Part shown: piece by piece, positions 1 through 6,229 of the stretch
How positions within the stretch are numbered: the stretch's first letter is position 1
Layout of the letters: the number at the start of each line of letters is the position of its first letter
Assembly: GCF_015058545.1 (NCBI RefSeq)
Contig: NZ_SVCB01000089.1
Location: forward strand, 1 to 23,579
Length of the DNA stretch: 23,579 nt
Source of the DNA: Veillonella sp.
Lineage (GTDB): Bacteria > Bacillota > Negativicutes > Veillonellales > Veillonellaceae
Direction of reading: 5' to 3'
Notes under the pieces: model-generated
Database searches by the model: none
The model's input: the letters and a program-made list of their open reading frames with translations, nothing else
Told to the model about the DNA's origin: nothing
Translations under genes and position numbers: made by a program

Positions 1-1196
1 CTCGTTACGAAATGGCTCAGATGGTAGCTAAAGCTATGGCTAACGAAGCTCGTGCTAACGCTGAACAACAAGCTATGATCAACCGTTTGGCTGATGAATT
101 CGCTAGCGAATTGAACAACTTGGGCGTTCGTGTTGCTACTTTGGAAAACAAAGTTGGTAACGTAAAAGTTACCGGTGACGTTCGTCTTCGTTACCAAGGC
201 TTTGAAAAGAAAGGTCGTTATTATTTAGGTACTGAAGCACGTCCTAATAAACAATCTAAATTTGACAATCGTGGTCGTGTTCAATTCAATGCTAATGTAA
301 ACGAAAATACATCCGCTGTAATCCGTGTATCTACAGGTTCTACTGAATTTGGCAATGCTAAAAGTAGCGATGTTGAATTCGATCGTATGTATGTAGCGCA
401 TAAATTCGGTCAAGATACAACTGCCGTAGCTGGTCGTTTTGGTGTAGTTGTTGGTAATGGTTTAATTTATGATGACACTTTTGATGGTGCTGCAGTAACT
501 TATGACAACGGCAATTTCAGCGCTACAGCAGCTCATGGCTATTTTGTAGCTGGTACTTTATTTGATGGTAGTGTATTCTTTGATGATTACAGCCGTGGTT
601 TCGATGTAGATGGTTTGAATGCCGATACTAATACTTCTTTAACTTTATTACAAGCTAAAGCAAAATTAGGTGAAAATGCTACAATTGGTGCTTTCTATGC
701 ATTAACAAACCGTACAGGCGTTTTAGAAATTGATGGCATTGGCGATGTTAGTTTAGATAACGATATTTATGGTGCATCTTTAGACCTTAATTTTGGCAAA
801 TTCTGGATTGGTGGCGAATATGCTACATTCAAAGATGATTTCAAAATTGACGGAACTCGAACTGAACTTAAGTATGCCGGCAGTAAATTAGATAAAGATG
901 CTTGGGTTGCTGGTGTTGGTTATGGCGACTATGATATTAAAAAAGCAGGTACTTGGGATATCAAAGTTCAATACTTTGACCAAGGTGCATTATCTCCTGT
1001 AATCAGTTCTACATGGAATCAACCTGTTAACAGCAATTATAAAGGCTGGATGGCAACAGTTGATTATGCATTAGCTGATAATGTAGGCTTATCTGCATAC
1101 TATGCATTTGATGGTAAACAACAGCAAGACCTCGATGGTGATGGAAGCAAAAAAGTAAGCGATTACTATCGTGCAGAATTAAACTACAAATTCTAA
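1..1196 (+). CDS. ompM: SLH-domain outer-membrane porin, OmpM family, copy 1 (5' end outside window)
   Basis: An outer-membrane beta-barrel protein of the OmpM type, in which an N-terminal S-layer-homology domain binds modified peptidoglycan and the barrel forms a pore. The reading frame is open to the left edge: codons from base 3 read R-Y-E-M-A-Q-M, which matches the end of the SLH domain in the complete copies, so about 70 residues and the signal peptide are missing. After the SLH tail comes a predicted helical linker (EARANAEQQAMINRLADEF) and then a glycine/aromatic-rich barrel ending in LNYKF; a C-terminal Phe is the usual BamA recognition signal. The barrel is clearly richer in AT codons than the first 190 bases, which are almost identical to copy 2. 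It is the only copy on the + strand and converges on the others. Family call is firm; pore specificity is unknown. Confidence 0.93.
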   Translation, partial: RYEMAQMVAKAMANEARANAEQQAMINRLADEFASELNNLGVRVATLENKVGNVKVTGDVRLRYQGFEKKGRYYLGTEARPNKQSKFDNRGRVQFNANVNENTSAVIRVSTGSTEFGNAKSSDVEFDRMYVAHKFGQDTTAVAGRFGVVVGNGLIYDDTFDGAAVTYDNGNFSATAAHGYFVAGTLFDGSVFFDDYSRGFDVDGLNADTNTSLTLLQAKAKLGENATIGAFYALTNRTGVLEIDGIGDVSLDNDIYGASLDLNFGKFWIGGEYATFKDDFKIDGTRTELKYAGSKLDKDAWVAGVGYGDYDIKKAGTWDIKVQYFDQGALSPVISSTWNQPVNSNYKGWMATVDYALADNVGLSAYYAFDGKQQQDLDGDGSKKVSDYYRAELNYKF

Positions 1197-1228
1197 TTGT
1201 ACCAGAAATAGAATTATCTCGTAACACA

Positions 1229-1262
1229 AAAATAACCACTTCCTTTGGAGGTGGTTGTTTTT
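1229..1262 (+). terminator. Intrinsic terminator of ompM copy 1
   Basis: A 10-bp stem (1234-1243 with 1247-1256, one G-U pair, 3-nt loop) is followed by GTTTTT. It begins 37 bases after the stop codon. The stem sequence is nearly the same as that of the terminator of copy 2 at 2444-2472. Confidence 0.85.
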
Positions 1263-1293
1263 GATTATCTTTATATTCCATGTTGCTCATAAC

Positions 1294-1321
1294 TTGACGA
1301 TATGGTCAAATATGATATACT
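1294..1321 (+). promoter_or_regulatory. Sigma-70 promoter for a putative antisense (antitoxin) RNA
   Basis: TTGACG at 1294-1299 and TATACT at 1316-1321 are separated by 16 bases, a near-consensus promoter pointing toward and opposing the small hydrophobic peptide gene at 1423-1506. Transcription would start near 1328. No + strand protein gene follows, so an RNA product is the simplest reading. Confidence 0.7.
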
Positions 1322-1327
1322 AAAAAT

Positions 1328-1440
1328 ATAAAGAGAGCTATTAACGTGTGTAGGCGTTAGGCTCATCTAAAGTGTATGAACAGATACTCCTAACGTATGA
1401 AGTACGGCAATACTTCTGGGCGTTAGGTGTATTTCTTTAA
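1328..1440 (+). ncRNA. Putative antisense RNA antitoxin (3' end uncertain)
   Basis: Predicted from the promoter at 1294-1321. The transcript would be fully complementary to the 3' part of the toxin mRNA. A hairpin at 1389-1427 (CCTAACG with CGTTAGG, inner GAAGTA with TACTTC) is followed by TGTATTTCTTT and could end the RNA near 1440. Readthrough to the perfect hairpin at 1565-1610 would give a longer form of about 290 nt covering the whole toxin gene. Position opposite the toxin 3' end is the arrangement known for txpA/RatA and bsrG/SR4 of Bacillus. Existence and ends are inferred. Confidence 0.5.
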
Positions 1441-1506
1441 TGAAATAATTTGCTCTATAAGAATAGCAAAACCAATCATTAATGATATAGCTTCGTATAC
1501 AGTCAT
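1423..1506 (-). CDS. Small holin-like toxin of a type I toxin-antitoxin system (Hol_Tox/TxpA-BsrG-like)
   Basis: A 27-codon reading frame encodes a peptide starting MTVYEAISLMIGFAILIEQI and ending SLKKYT. It has one hydrophobic helix (about residues 7-22) and a Lys-rich tail. The N-terminal pattern M-T/S-x-Y-E-x-hydrophobic-M-I-x-F matches what I recall of the holin-like type I toxins of Gram-positive bacteria, such as TxpA and BsrG of Bacillus, which depolarise or damage the membrane when their RNA antitoxin is absent. The start is supported by GAAAGG about 10 bases upstream of ATG. That site sits in a hairpin (1511-1530). An extended -10 box TGCTATAAT (1561-1569) would start the mRNA near 1553. 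An opposing promoter (1294-1321) would make the antisense RNA. The gene lies between ompM copies 1 and 2. The gene and family call are well supported by sequence features; toxicity is inferred. Confidence 0.78.
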   Translation of the reverse strand: MTVYEAISLMIGFAILIEQIISLKKYT

Positions 1507-1510
1507 AGTA

Positions 1511-1530
1511 TCACTACCTTTCGGTGATGA
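1511..1530 (-). promoter_or_regulatory. Hairpin sequestering the toxin ribosome binding site
   Basis: On the - strand TCATCACC and GGTAGTGA pair (7 of 8 positions, one G-T) around a GAAA tetraloop. The Shine-Dalgarno bases GAAAGG lie in the loop and the 3' arm, so the folded mRNA would hide them. Stem-loops masking the start region are typical of type I toxin mRNAs. Confidence 0.6.
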
Positions 1531-1560
1531 ACGTAACTCACGTTAATAGCTCTGAATATT

Positions 1561-1569
1561 ATTATAGCA
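1561..1569 (-). promoter_or_regulatory. Extended -10 promoter of the toxin gene
   Basis: The - strand reads TGCTATAAT, a perfect extended -10 element; no good -35 is present at the expected distance, which is common for extended -10 promoters. The start point 7-8 bases on is about 1553, exactly where the 15-nt inverted repeat begins. The box overlaps the left arm of the hairpin at 1565-1610. Confidence 0.6.
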
Positions 1570-1620
1570 CTATGAATTTGAAAAATAATCATCTCAAATT
1601 CATAGTGCTATTTTTGATTT
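1565..1620 (+). terminator. Strong hairpin, + strand terminator between toxin locus and 216-aa gene
   Basis: A perfect 17-bp stem (1565-1581 with 1594-1610, 12-nt loop) is followed by TTTTTGATTT on the + strand, so it works best as a + strand terminator, for antisense RNA or readthrough from ompM copy 1. On the - strand the tail is TAATAATATTC, a poor T-run, but the hairpin lies 55 bases beyond the stop of the 1666-2316 gene and may slow polymerase there too. Confidence 0.7.
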
Positions 1621-1665
1621 CATTGGTTTTTAATCAATCCCAAGATTTATCAAATGACAGAGGTA

Positions 1666-2316
1666 TTAATTATTTTGCATAGCCGCTTTAGTTAACGTCA
1701 TCTGATCAAGTGTAAATTCTCTATCGGCAAATTTGATACAAGCCTTTTTAAAAGCTCGTTCGGTACTACTAGTACCGGCAGCATTTTCCTTAACGATATA
1801 TTTCTCATTGTACACATATTTATCTTCTTTAACGGAGTAAATAAGGACCGTGTACAATACGGTAACTTCAAATTTTACCGGCGAAAAACCGAGCCAAGCG
1901 GTTTTTACTTTCGAATCGGTAATTCTCGCATTAATCAATAATACATAATCGGAATTAGTTTGCTGTGCCATCTCATTTAATTCTTTTTTCTTAGGCACAT
2001 AACCACGTCCCAAAGCAGTATCATCAGGATTCAAATCGTTTTCCAATAAGTATTCTTCAAATACGCTTTGGCTTTCGGACATACTAACAGGTGATAAATT
2101 TTTATGTTTAGCCAGTTCACGATCAATTGCTTTGTATAAAATTTCTCTGGCTTCTGTTTCATTACTTACTCCCGCATTGCCTACATAGACAAGCGGCATT
2201 ATTCTTTCTTTACTGTCGCTATTAGAATAAGCGGTAACATCAAAGGCATTTGTTGTAAATACAGCTCCAACTAAAATAAAAATCCCCATCATTAACAGTG
2301 AAAAAATTCTCTTCAT
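1666..2316 (-). CDS. Secreted or periplasmic protein of unknown function (216 aa)
   Basis: I do not recognise this protein with certainty. Residues 1-24 form a signal peptide (basic MKR, hydrophobic core, ending TTNAFD) with no lipobox Cys. The mature part has an alpha/beta pattern: a strand PLVYVGNAG, an Asp/Glu-rich helical region, then alternating strands (DYVLLINARITD, FEVTVLYTVLIYSV, KYVYNEKYIVKE) and a C-terminal helix. This is reminiscent of small CsgG-like or DUF-type periplasmic folds, but that is only a shape resemblance. The start is supported by AGGAGG seven bases upstream. A promoter (TTGAAA, 18-base spacer, TAGTAT at 2351-2380) precedes it, so it is probably a single-gene unit. 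It is enclosed between the convergent ompM copies 1 and 2. Confidence 0.85.
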   Translation of the reverse strand: MKRIFSLLMMGIFILVGAVFTTNAFDVTAYSNSDSKERIMPLVYVGNAGVSNETEAREILYKAIDRELAKHKNLSPVSMSESQSVFEEYLLENDLNPDDTALGRGYVPKKKELNEMAQQTNSDYVLLINARITDSKVKTAWLGFSPVKFEVTVLYTVLIYSVKEDKYVYNEKYIVKENAAGTSSTERAFKKACIKFADREFTLDQMTLTKAAMQNN

Positions 2317-2350
2317 AGATAAACCTCCTCTTACCTAAAAATAAAATACC

Positions 2351-2380
2351 ATACTAAATAATTTCGACATAAATTTTCAA
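2351..2380 (-). promoter_or_regulatory. Probable promoter of the 216-aa secreted-protein gene
   Basis: On the - strand TTGAAA (2375-2380) and TAGTAT (2351-2356) are separated by 18 bases, about 35 bases upstream of the start codon at 2316. Confidence 0.5.
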
Positions 2381-2442
2381 AATCCTTCATATTTATAGAT
2401 TTTTATAATAAAATTTAGTCCAAATTCCCTTAAAATGGCAAC

Positions 2443-2472
2443 AAAAACAACCACTTCCCGAAGGAAGTGGTT
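2443..2472 (-). terminator. Intrinsic terminator of ompM copy 2
   Basis: A perfect 10-bp stem (2449-2458 with 2463-2472) with a 4-nt loop is followed on the - strand by GTTTTTG. It lies about 40 bases past the stop codon. The stem is AACCACTTCC, shared with the terminator of copy 1, so the terminator seems to have been copied with the gene. Confidence 0.88.
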
Positions 2473-2512
2473 GCCTTATTTTCACTACTTATTAATTCTG
2501 TTTTACGAGAAA

Positions 2513-3787
2513 TTAGAATTTGTAGTTTAATTCTGCACGGTAGTAATCGCTCAAATCGTTACCGTCTTGGTCTTCTGCATTGAATGCCCAGTAAGCGGAC
2601 AAGCCAACATTTTTAGCCAATGCATAGTCTACAGTAGCCATCCAAGCTTTGTAGTCAGCATTATATGGTTGGTTCCAAGTGGAGCTGATTACTGGAGAGT
2701 ATTTAGCTTCATCGAAGTACTGAACTTTAACGCCCCAAGTACCTTCTTCTTTAATGTTGTAGTTACCGAAACCAATACCGGCTACCCAAGCATCTGTCTT
2801 GTTGCTGTCATCGATGTCATCTTTCCAAGTAGCATATTCGCCGCCAATCCAAACTTTGTCGAATTGAAGATCTAAATGACCACCATAGATATCGTCGTCA
2901 AGGAAACGGTTACCGATTGCGTAGAAACCACCGATAGTAGCATGTTCACCCAATTTGCCCTGAGCTTGTAATAAAGTTACGGAAACGTTAGTATCAGCAT
3001 TTAAAGAATCAATATCTAGGCCATCTTCTGTAGCACTACCGAATAAGTTACCAGCCATGAAGTAGCCATGAGCAGCTGTAGCAGCGAAGTTACCATTGTC
3101 GTATGCCAAAGCAGCACCGTCAAAAGTATCATCATAGATTAAACCGCCGCCAATGAAGGCACCAAAACGACCAGCTACCAATGTAGTATCTTGGCCGAAT
3201 TTATGTGCTACATACACACGGTCAAATTTAACATTACTGCTTGCAGAAGCATTACCGAATTCATTGTCACCAGTTGTTACACGAACAACAGCAGAAGTGT
3301 TGTCAGCTACATTAGCATTGAACTGGATACGACCACGATAGTCAAATTTAGATTTTTTGTTAGGGTTGTTACTATTGGAGAACATGTCTTTTTTGTCAGA
3401 ACCCTGATAACGAAGACGAACGTCACCGGTAACTTTTACGTTACCAACTTTGTTTTCCAAAGTAGCAACACGAACGCCCAAGTTGTTCAATTCGCTAGCG
3501 AATTCATCAGCCAAACGGTTGATCATAGCTTGTTGTTCAGCATTAGCACGAGCTTCGTTAGCCATAGCTTTAGCTACCATCTGAGCCATTTCGTAACGAG
3601 TGATGTTGTTCTGGCCTTTGAAAGTGCCATCTGGGTAACCGTTGATTACACCAGCTGCTGCCAATTGAGATACGCTCTGGTATGCCCAATCGTTAGGAGT
3701 TACATCGGAGAATGGGTTTGCTGCGAATGCAGTAGTTACGCCAAGTACAGCAGTTGCTGCAAATACGGCTGCAAAACGTTTTTTCAT
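2513..3787 (-). CDS. ompM: SLH-domain outer-membrane porin, OmpM family, copy 2 (424 aa)
   Basis: Full-length OmpM-type protein. Residues 1-22 are a signal peptide ending AFA, followed by one SLH domain (about 24-80: NPFSDVTPNDWAYQSV, GYPDGTF, ITRYEMAQMVAKAM), a helical linker with the heptad-like segment LNNLGVRVATLENKVGNV, and a beta-barrel from about residue 118 ending in LNYKF. In Negativicutes such proteins bind peptidoglycan through the SLH domain and tether the outer membrane, as well as acting as porins. The start follows GAAAGGGG at a good distance. The 5' UTR is long (about 170 nt) and carries a 20-base block conserved in copies 3 and 4. The first 190 coding bases after the SLH start region match copy 1 with a single difference. 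The variable central part probably corresponds to exposed loops. Confidence 0.96.
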   Translation of the reverse strand: MKKRFAAVFAATAVLGVTTAFAANPFSDVTPNDWAYQSVSQLAAAGVINGYPDGTFKGQNNITRYEMAQMVAKAMANEARANAEQQAMINRLADEFASELNNLGVRVATLENKVGNVKVTGDVRLRYQGSDKKDMFSNSNNPNKKSKFDYRGRIQFNANVADNTSAVVRVTTGDNEFGNASASSNVKFDRVYVAHKFGQDTTLVAGRFGAFIGGGLIYDDTFDGAALAYDNGNFAATAAHGYFMAGNLFGSATEDGLDIDSLNADTNVSVTLLQAQGKLGEHATIGGFYAIGNRFLDDDIYGGHLDLQFDKVWIGGEYATWKDDIDDSNKTDAWVAGIGFGNYNIKEEGTWGVKVQYFDEAKYSPVISSTWNQPYNADYKAWMATVDYALAKNVGLSAYWAFNAEDQDGNDLSDYYRAELNYKF

Positions 3788-3885
3788 TGTAATTACCCCT
3801 TTCGGTAAAAAACAGAAAAAAGAAATAAAATAGCAGATGGCATCTCATTTCATTCTTCATATTTCTATACTCATGTAATTTACAA

Positions 3886-3905
3886 TGGAGTGTCCATGTT
3901 TCCTC
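3886..3905 (-). promoter_or_regulatory. Conserved 20-base ompM leader element, copy 2
   Basis: The - strand reads GAGGAAACATGGACACTCCA, identical at 5615-5634 and 7605-7624, each time 88-99 bases upstream of an ompM start codon and downstream of a predicted promoter. It therefore lies in the 5' UTR and is much better conserved than its surroundings. Function unknown. Confidence 0.75.
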
Positions 3906-3962
3906 GCACTTAATTACATTTTCTGTCAATCATGAAGCTGTCATGACTACCAATCTACGGAC

Positions 3963-3990
3963 ATAATACCACACTCGAATCAAAAATCAA
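3963..3990 (-). promoter_or_regulatory. Promoter of ompM copy 2
   Basis: TTGATT (3985-3990), 16-base spacer, TGGTATTAT with the -10 TATTAT at 3963-3968. The extended -10 TGGTATTATGT is shared with the promoter of copy 4. Transcription would start near 3956. Confidence 0.6.
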
Positions 3991-4131
3991 AGGGTTTTAT
4001 TATGATTATTTCGCATAGGTTATGCATCTGTCTTCTTAAAAAGGATTCAACTTCATCAAACTCACACCTTACAACCCCTTTATTCATCAACGTTTGTCCC
4101 TATATTGATTTTTGTTGATATTTACGACAAC

Positions 4132-4165
4132 AAAAAAAGACAACTTCCGAAGAAGTTGTCTTTTT
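4132..4165 (-). terminator. Intrinsic terminator of ompM copy 3 (bidirectional shape)
   Basis: A perfect 9-bp stem GACAACTTC/GAAGTTGTC (4139-4147 with 4152-4160, CGAA loop) is flanked by A-run and T-run on both sides; on the - strand it is followed by seven T. It lies about 45 bases past the stop of copy 3. Confidence 0.88.
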
Positions 4166-4204
4166 ATATCCGAAACTACTATATTATAGTAATTATAGGT
4201 CAGA

Positions 4205-5527
4205 TTAGAACTGGTAGTTCAATTCTGCACGGTAGTAGTCTGGTAAGTCAGCGCCGTCTTGGTTTTCAGCGTTGAATGCCCAGTAAGCGGACAAGCCAAC
4301 GTTTTTAGCCAAAGCGTAATCAACAGTAGCCATCCAAGCTTTGTAGTCGGAGTTTACTGGTTGATTCCAAGTAGAGCTGATTACTGGAGAATGTTTAGCC
4401 TGGTCGAAGTACTGAACTTTAACGCCCCAAGTACCTTCGTTTTCGATGTCGTAGTTACCTACGCCAACACCGGCTACCCAAGCATCCTTACCGTCGTTGT
4501 TTACGCCAGTATTCCAGTTTTTGTCCCAAGTAGCATATTCGCCACCGATCCACAATTTGTTGAACTGAAGATCTAAGGAACCGCCGTAGATATCGTTATC
4601 CAAGTTGTCTAAGCCCCAAGCGTAGAAACCACCGATAGTAGCGTGTTCACCCAAGTTACCTTTAACTTGTGCAAGAGCTACTTTGTAGTTAGTGTCAGCA
4701 TCTTTGCTGTCGATGGAAATACCATCTTCAACGGAACGGTTGTCGGAACCGTAAGCGCTGAACAAGTTACCGGTAATGAAGGAACCGTAACCACCGGTCA
4801 ATGCGAAGTTGCCGTTGTCATAAGTGATAGCAGCACCATCGAATGGATCGTCGTATACTAAACCATTACCGATAGTGTTATCGAAACGACCGATTACAGC
4901 AGTAGTGTCTTTACCGAATTTGTGAGCAACATACATGTTGTCGAATTTAACAGTTGCATCATTTTGTGCATCGCCAAATTCTACACCATCATAACCGTTG
5001 TTGTCGCCAGCTGTAACGATACGAACTACAGCAGAAGTGTTATCAGCTACATTAGCATTGAACTGAACACGTGCACGGTAGTCGAATAAGGAACGTTTGC
5101 TGCTATTTTCGGAAGTAGCGAACATACCTTTTTTGTCGGAACCCTGGTAACGAAGACGAGCGTCACCGGTTACTTTTACATTACCAACTTTGTTTTCCAA
5201 AGTAGCAACACGAACGCCCAAGTTGTTTAATTCGCTAGCGAATTCATCAGCCAAACGGTTAATCATAGCTTGCTGTTCAGCGTTAGCACGAGCTTCGTTA
5301 GCCATAGCTTTAGCTACCATCTGAGCCATTTCGTAACGAGTGATGTTGTTCTGGCCTTTGAAAGTGCCATCTGGGTAACCGTTGATTACACCGGCTGCTG
5401 CCAACTGAGCTACGCTCTGGTATGCCCAATCGTTAGGAGTTACATCAGAAAATGGGTTTGCTGCGAAAGCAGTAGTTACGCCAAGTACAGCAGTTGCTGC
5501 AAATACGGCTGCAAAACGTTTTTTCAT
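4205..5527 (-). CDS. ompM: SLH-domain outer-membrane porin, OmpM family, copy 3 (440 aa)
   Basis: Full-length paralogue of copy 2 with the same order: signal peptide (1-22), SLH domain (about 24-80), helical linker, and beta-barrel ending LNYQF. Its N-terminal third is almost identical to copy 2 at the DNA level, and its C-terminal strands (VKVQYFDQAKHSPVISSTWN onward) are also alike, while the central region diverges and is 16 residues longer in total. That pattern suggests gene conversion at the ends with diversifying loops between. The start follows GAAAGAGG. The leader holds the shared 20-base block (5615-5634) and the promoter is at 5690-5718. Role as for the family: outer-membrane tether and pore. 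Confidence 0.96.
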   Translation of the reverse strand: MKKRFAAVFAATAVLGVTTAFAANPFSDVTPNDWAYQSVAQLAAAGVINGYPDGTFKGQNNITRYEMAQMVAKAMANEARANAEQQAMINRLADEFASELNNLGVRVATLENKVGNVKVTGDARLRYQGSDKKGMFATSENSSKRSLFDYRARVQFNANVADNTSAVVRIVTAGDNNGYDGVEFGDAQNDATVKFDNMYVAHKFGKDTTAVIGRFDNTIGNGLVYDDPFDGAAITYDNGNFALTGGYGSFITGNLFSAYGSDNRSVEDGISIDSKDADTNYKVALAQVKGNLGEHATIGGFYAWGLDNLDNDIYGGSLDLQFNKLWIGGEYATWDKNWNTGVNNDGKDAWVAGVGVGNYDIENEGTWGVKVQYFDQAKHSPVISSTWNQPVNSDYKAWMATVDYALAKNVGLSAYWAFNAENQDGADLPDYYRAELNYQF

Positions 5528-5614
5528 AATAAATTACCTCTTTCCAAAAAAAGATTTAATAATGTTTGAACCAACATTATCTATTCTTCATTTCAGATAC
5601 TCAGTAATCTTAAA

Positions 5615-5634
5615 TGGAGTGTCCATGTTTCCTC
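5615..5634 (-). promoter_or_regulatory. Conserved 20-base ompM leader element, copy 3
   Basis: Same 20 bases as at 3886-3905, 88 bases upstream of the start codon. Similarity with copy 2 continues past it in shorter patches (ATTAC, TGAGTAT, GAAGAAT). Confidence 0.75.
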
Positions 5635-5689
5635 ACAAGTGACCGCTTTTCTCATATTAATGAATTTCGATGTCGTTCGTTCTGTAATC

Positions 5690-5718
5690 ATTGTATCGCG
5701 GTCTTCATGATTTGTAAA
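5690..5718 (-). promoter_or_regulatory. Promoter of ompM copy 3
   Basis: TTTACA (5713-5718), 17-base spacer, TACAAT (5690-5695) on the - strand; start near 5683. Unlike the promoters of copies 2 and 4 it lacks the TGGTATTAT extended box. Confidence 0.6.
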
Positions 5719-6100
5719 GAAAACTCAAAATTTGTCCACGAGTTTCCAAGAAAAAATATGACAATTTTCGATGTAATATAACTTGTACCCCTCATGAATA
5801 CTTCAATTATCGTCAATTCTCATTTATAGCAATATTACACGAATTGTTAATCTATTTTTTCAGAGTTTTCTGAATAAATTGAGAATTTATCTATATTTAG
5901 TCTATTAAGAGAAAACAAATTGTAAGATATCAAATACATATACCCCTCTCTAATTTGATTTATAATTATAATATATTGATTAGCTTGATTTTTATATTTA
6001 CTTTATGTTTCTTTTTATTAACACATGTTTTTGTCCACTACAATTACACAGTATGTAAAATTCATGTAAATTACATCAATCATATCCCTATAAAATGCAT

Positions 6101-6145
6101 AAAAAACAGAGCCGATTAACACGATTTCTCGTGCCAATCGGCTCT
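6101..6145 (-). terminator. Intrinsic terminator of ompM copy 4
   Basis: Outer stem AGAGCCGATT/AATCGGCTCT (6108-6117 with 6136-6145), inner stem CACGA/TCGTG (6120-6124 with 6129-6133), then GTTTTTT on the - strand. It begins about 85 bases past the stop codon of the unshifted frame. Confidence 0.87.
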
Positions 6146-6229
6146 TAAAATTTACCTTAGAATTAACATTTTATAGTCAATTTATATGTAATTTTTCTTC
6201 TTAATTGAGAATTTAATTCAATTCAACTA

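Larger units (their letters stand above)
1334..1553. repeat. 15-bp perfect inverted repeat bounding the toxin transcription unit
   Basis: AGAGCTATTAACGTG at 1334-1348 is the exact reverse complement of 1539-1553. The right arm coincides with the predicted 5' end of the toxin mRNA and the left arm with its 3' end, which is followed on the - strand by CTTTATATTTTTAG. The two ends of the mRNA could therefore pair with each other. No clear target-site duplication is seen outside the arms, so a mobile-element reading is less likely. Confidence 0.75.
3788..4126. other. Intergenic region: 5' UTR and promoter of ompM copy 2, no gene
   Basis: On the - strand this holds the leader of copy 2 (about 3788-3956) with the conserved block at 3886-3905, and the promoter at 3963-3990. 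Bases 3991-4126 are AT-rich with nothing I can name. The apparent 78-aa frame crossing the start of copy 2 is a shadow. Confidence 0.7.
5528..6099. other. Long intergenic region: leader and promoter of ompM copy 3, then AT-rich sequence
   Basis: The - strand leader runs from 5528 to about 5683, with the conserved block at 5615-5634 and the promoter at 5690-5718. From about 5720 to 6099 the DNA is very AT-rich; I see no reading frame with a ribosome binding site and no clear repeat there. Confidence 0.6.

Noticed and set aside
1334..1553. Small inverted-repeat mobile element (MITE) instead of a toxin locus
   Set aside because: The arms coincide with predicted transcript ends, no target duplication flanks them, and the enclosed frame matches a toxin family.
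3191..3808. 205-codon frame on the + strand opposite ompM copy 2
   Set aside because: Low-complexity mirror of the porin gene in antisense; similar frames occur opposite every copy and none has a ribosome site.
3886..3905. CsrA binding site reading of the ompM leader element
   Set aside because: It has two GGA triplets, but there is no stable hairpin presenting them and I have no evidence for CsrA in this organism.
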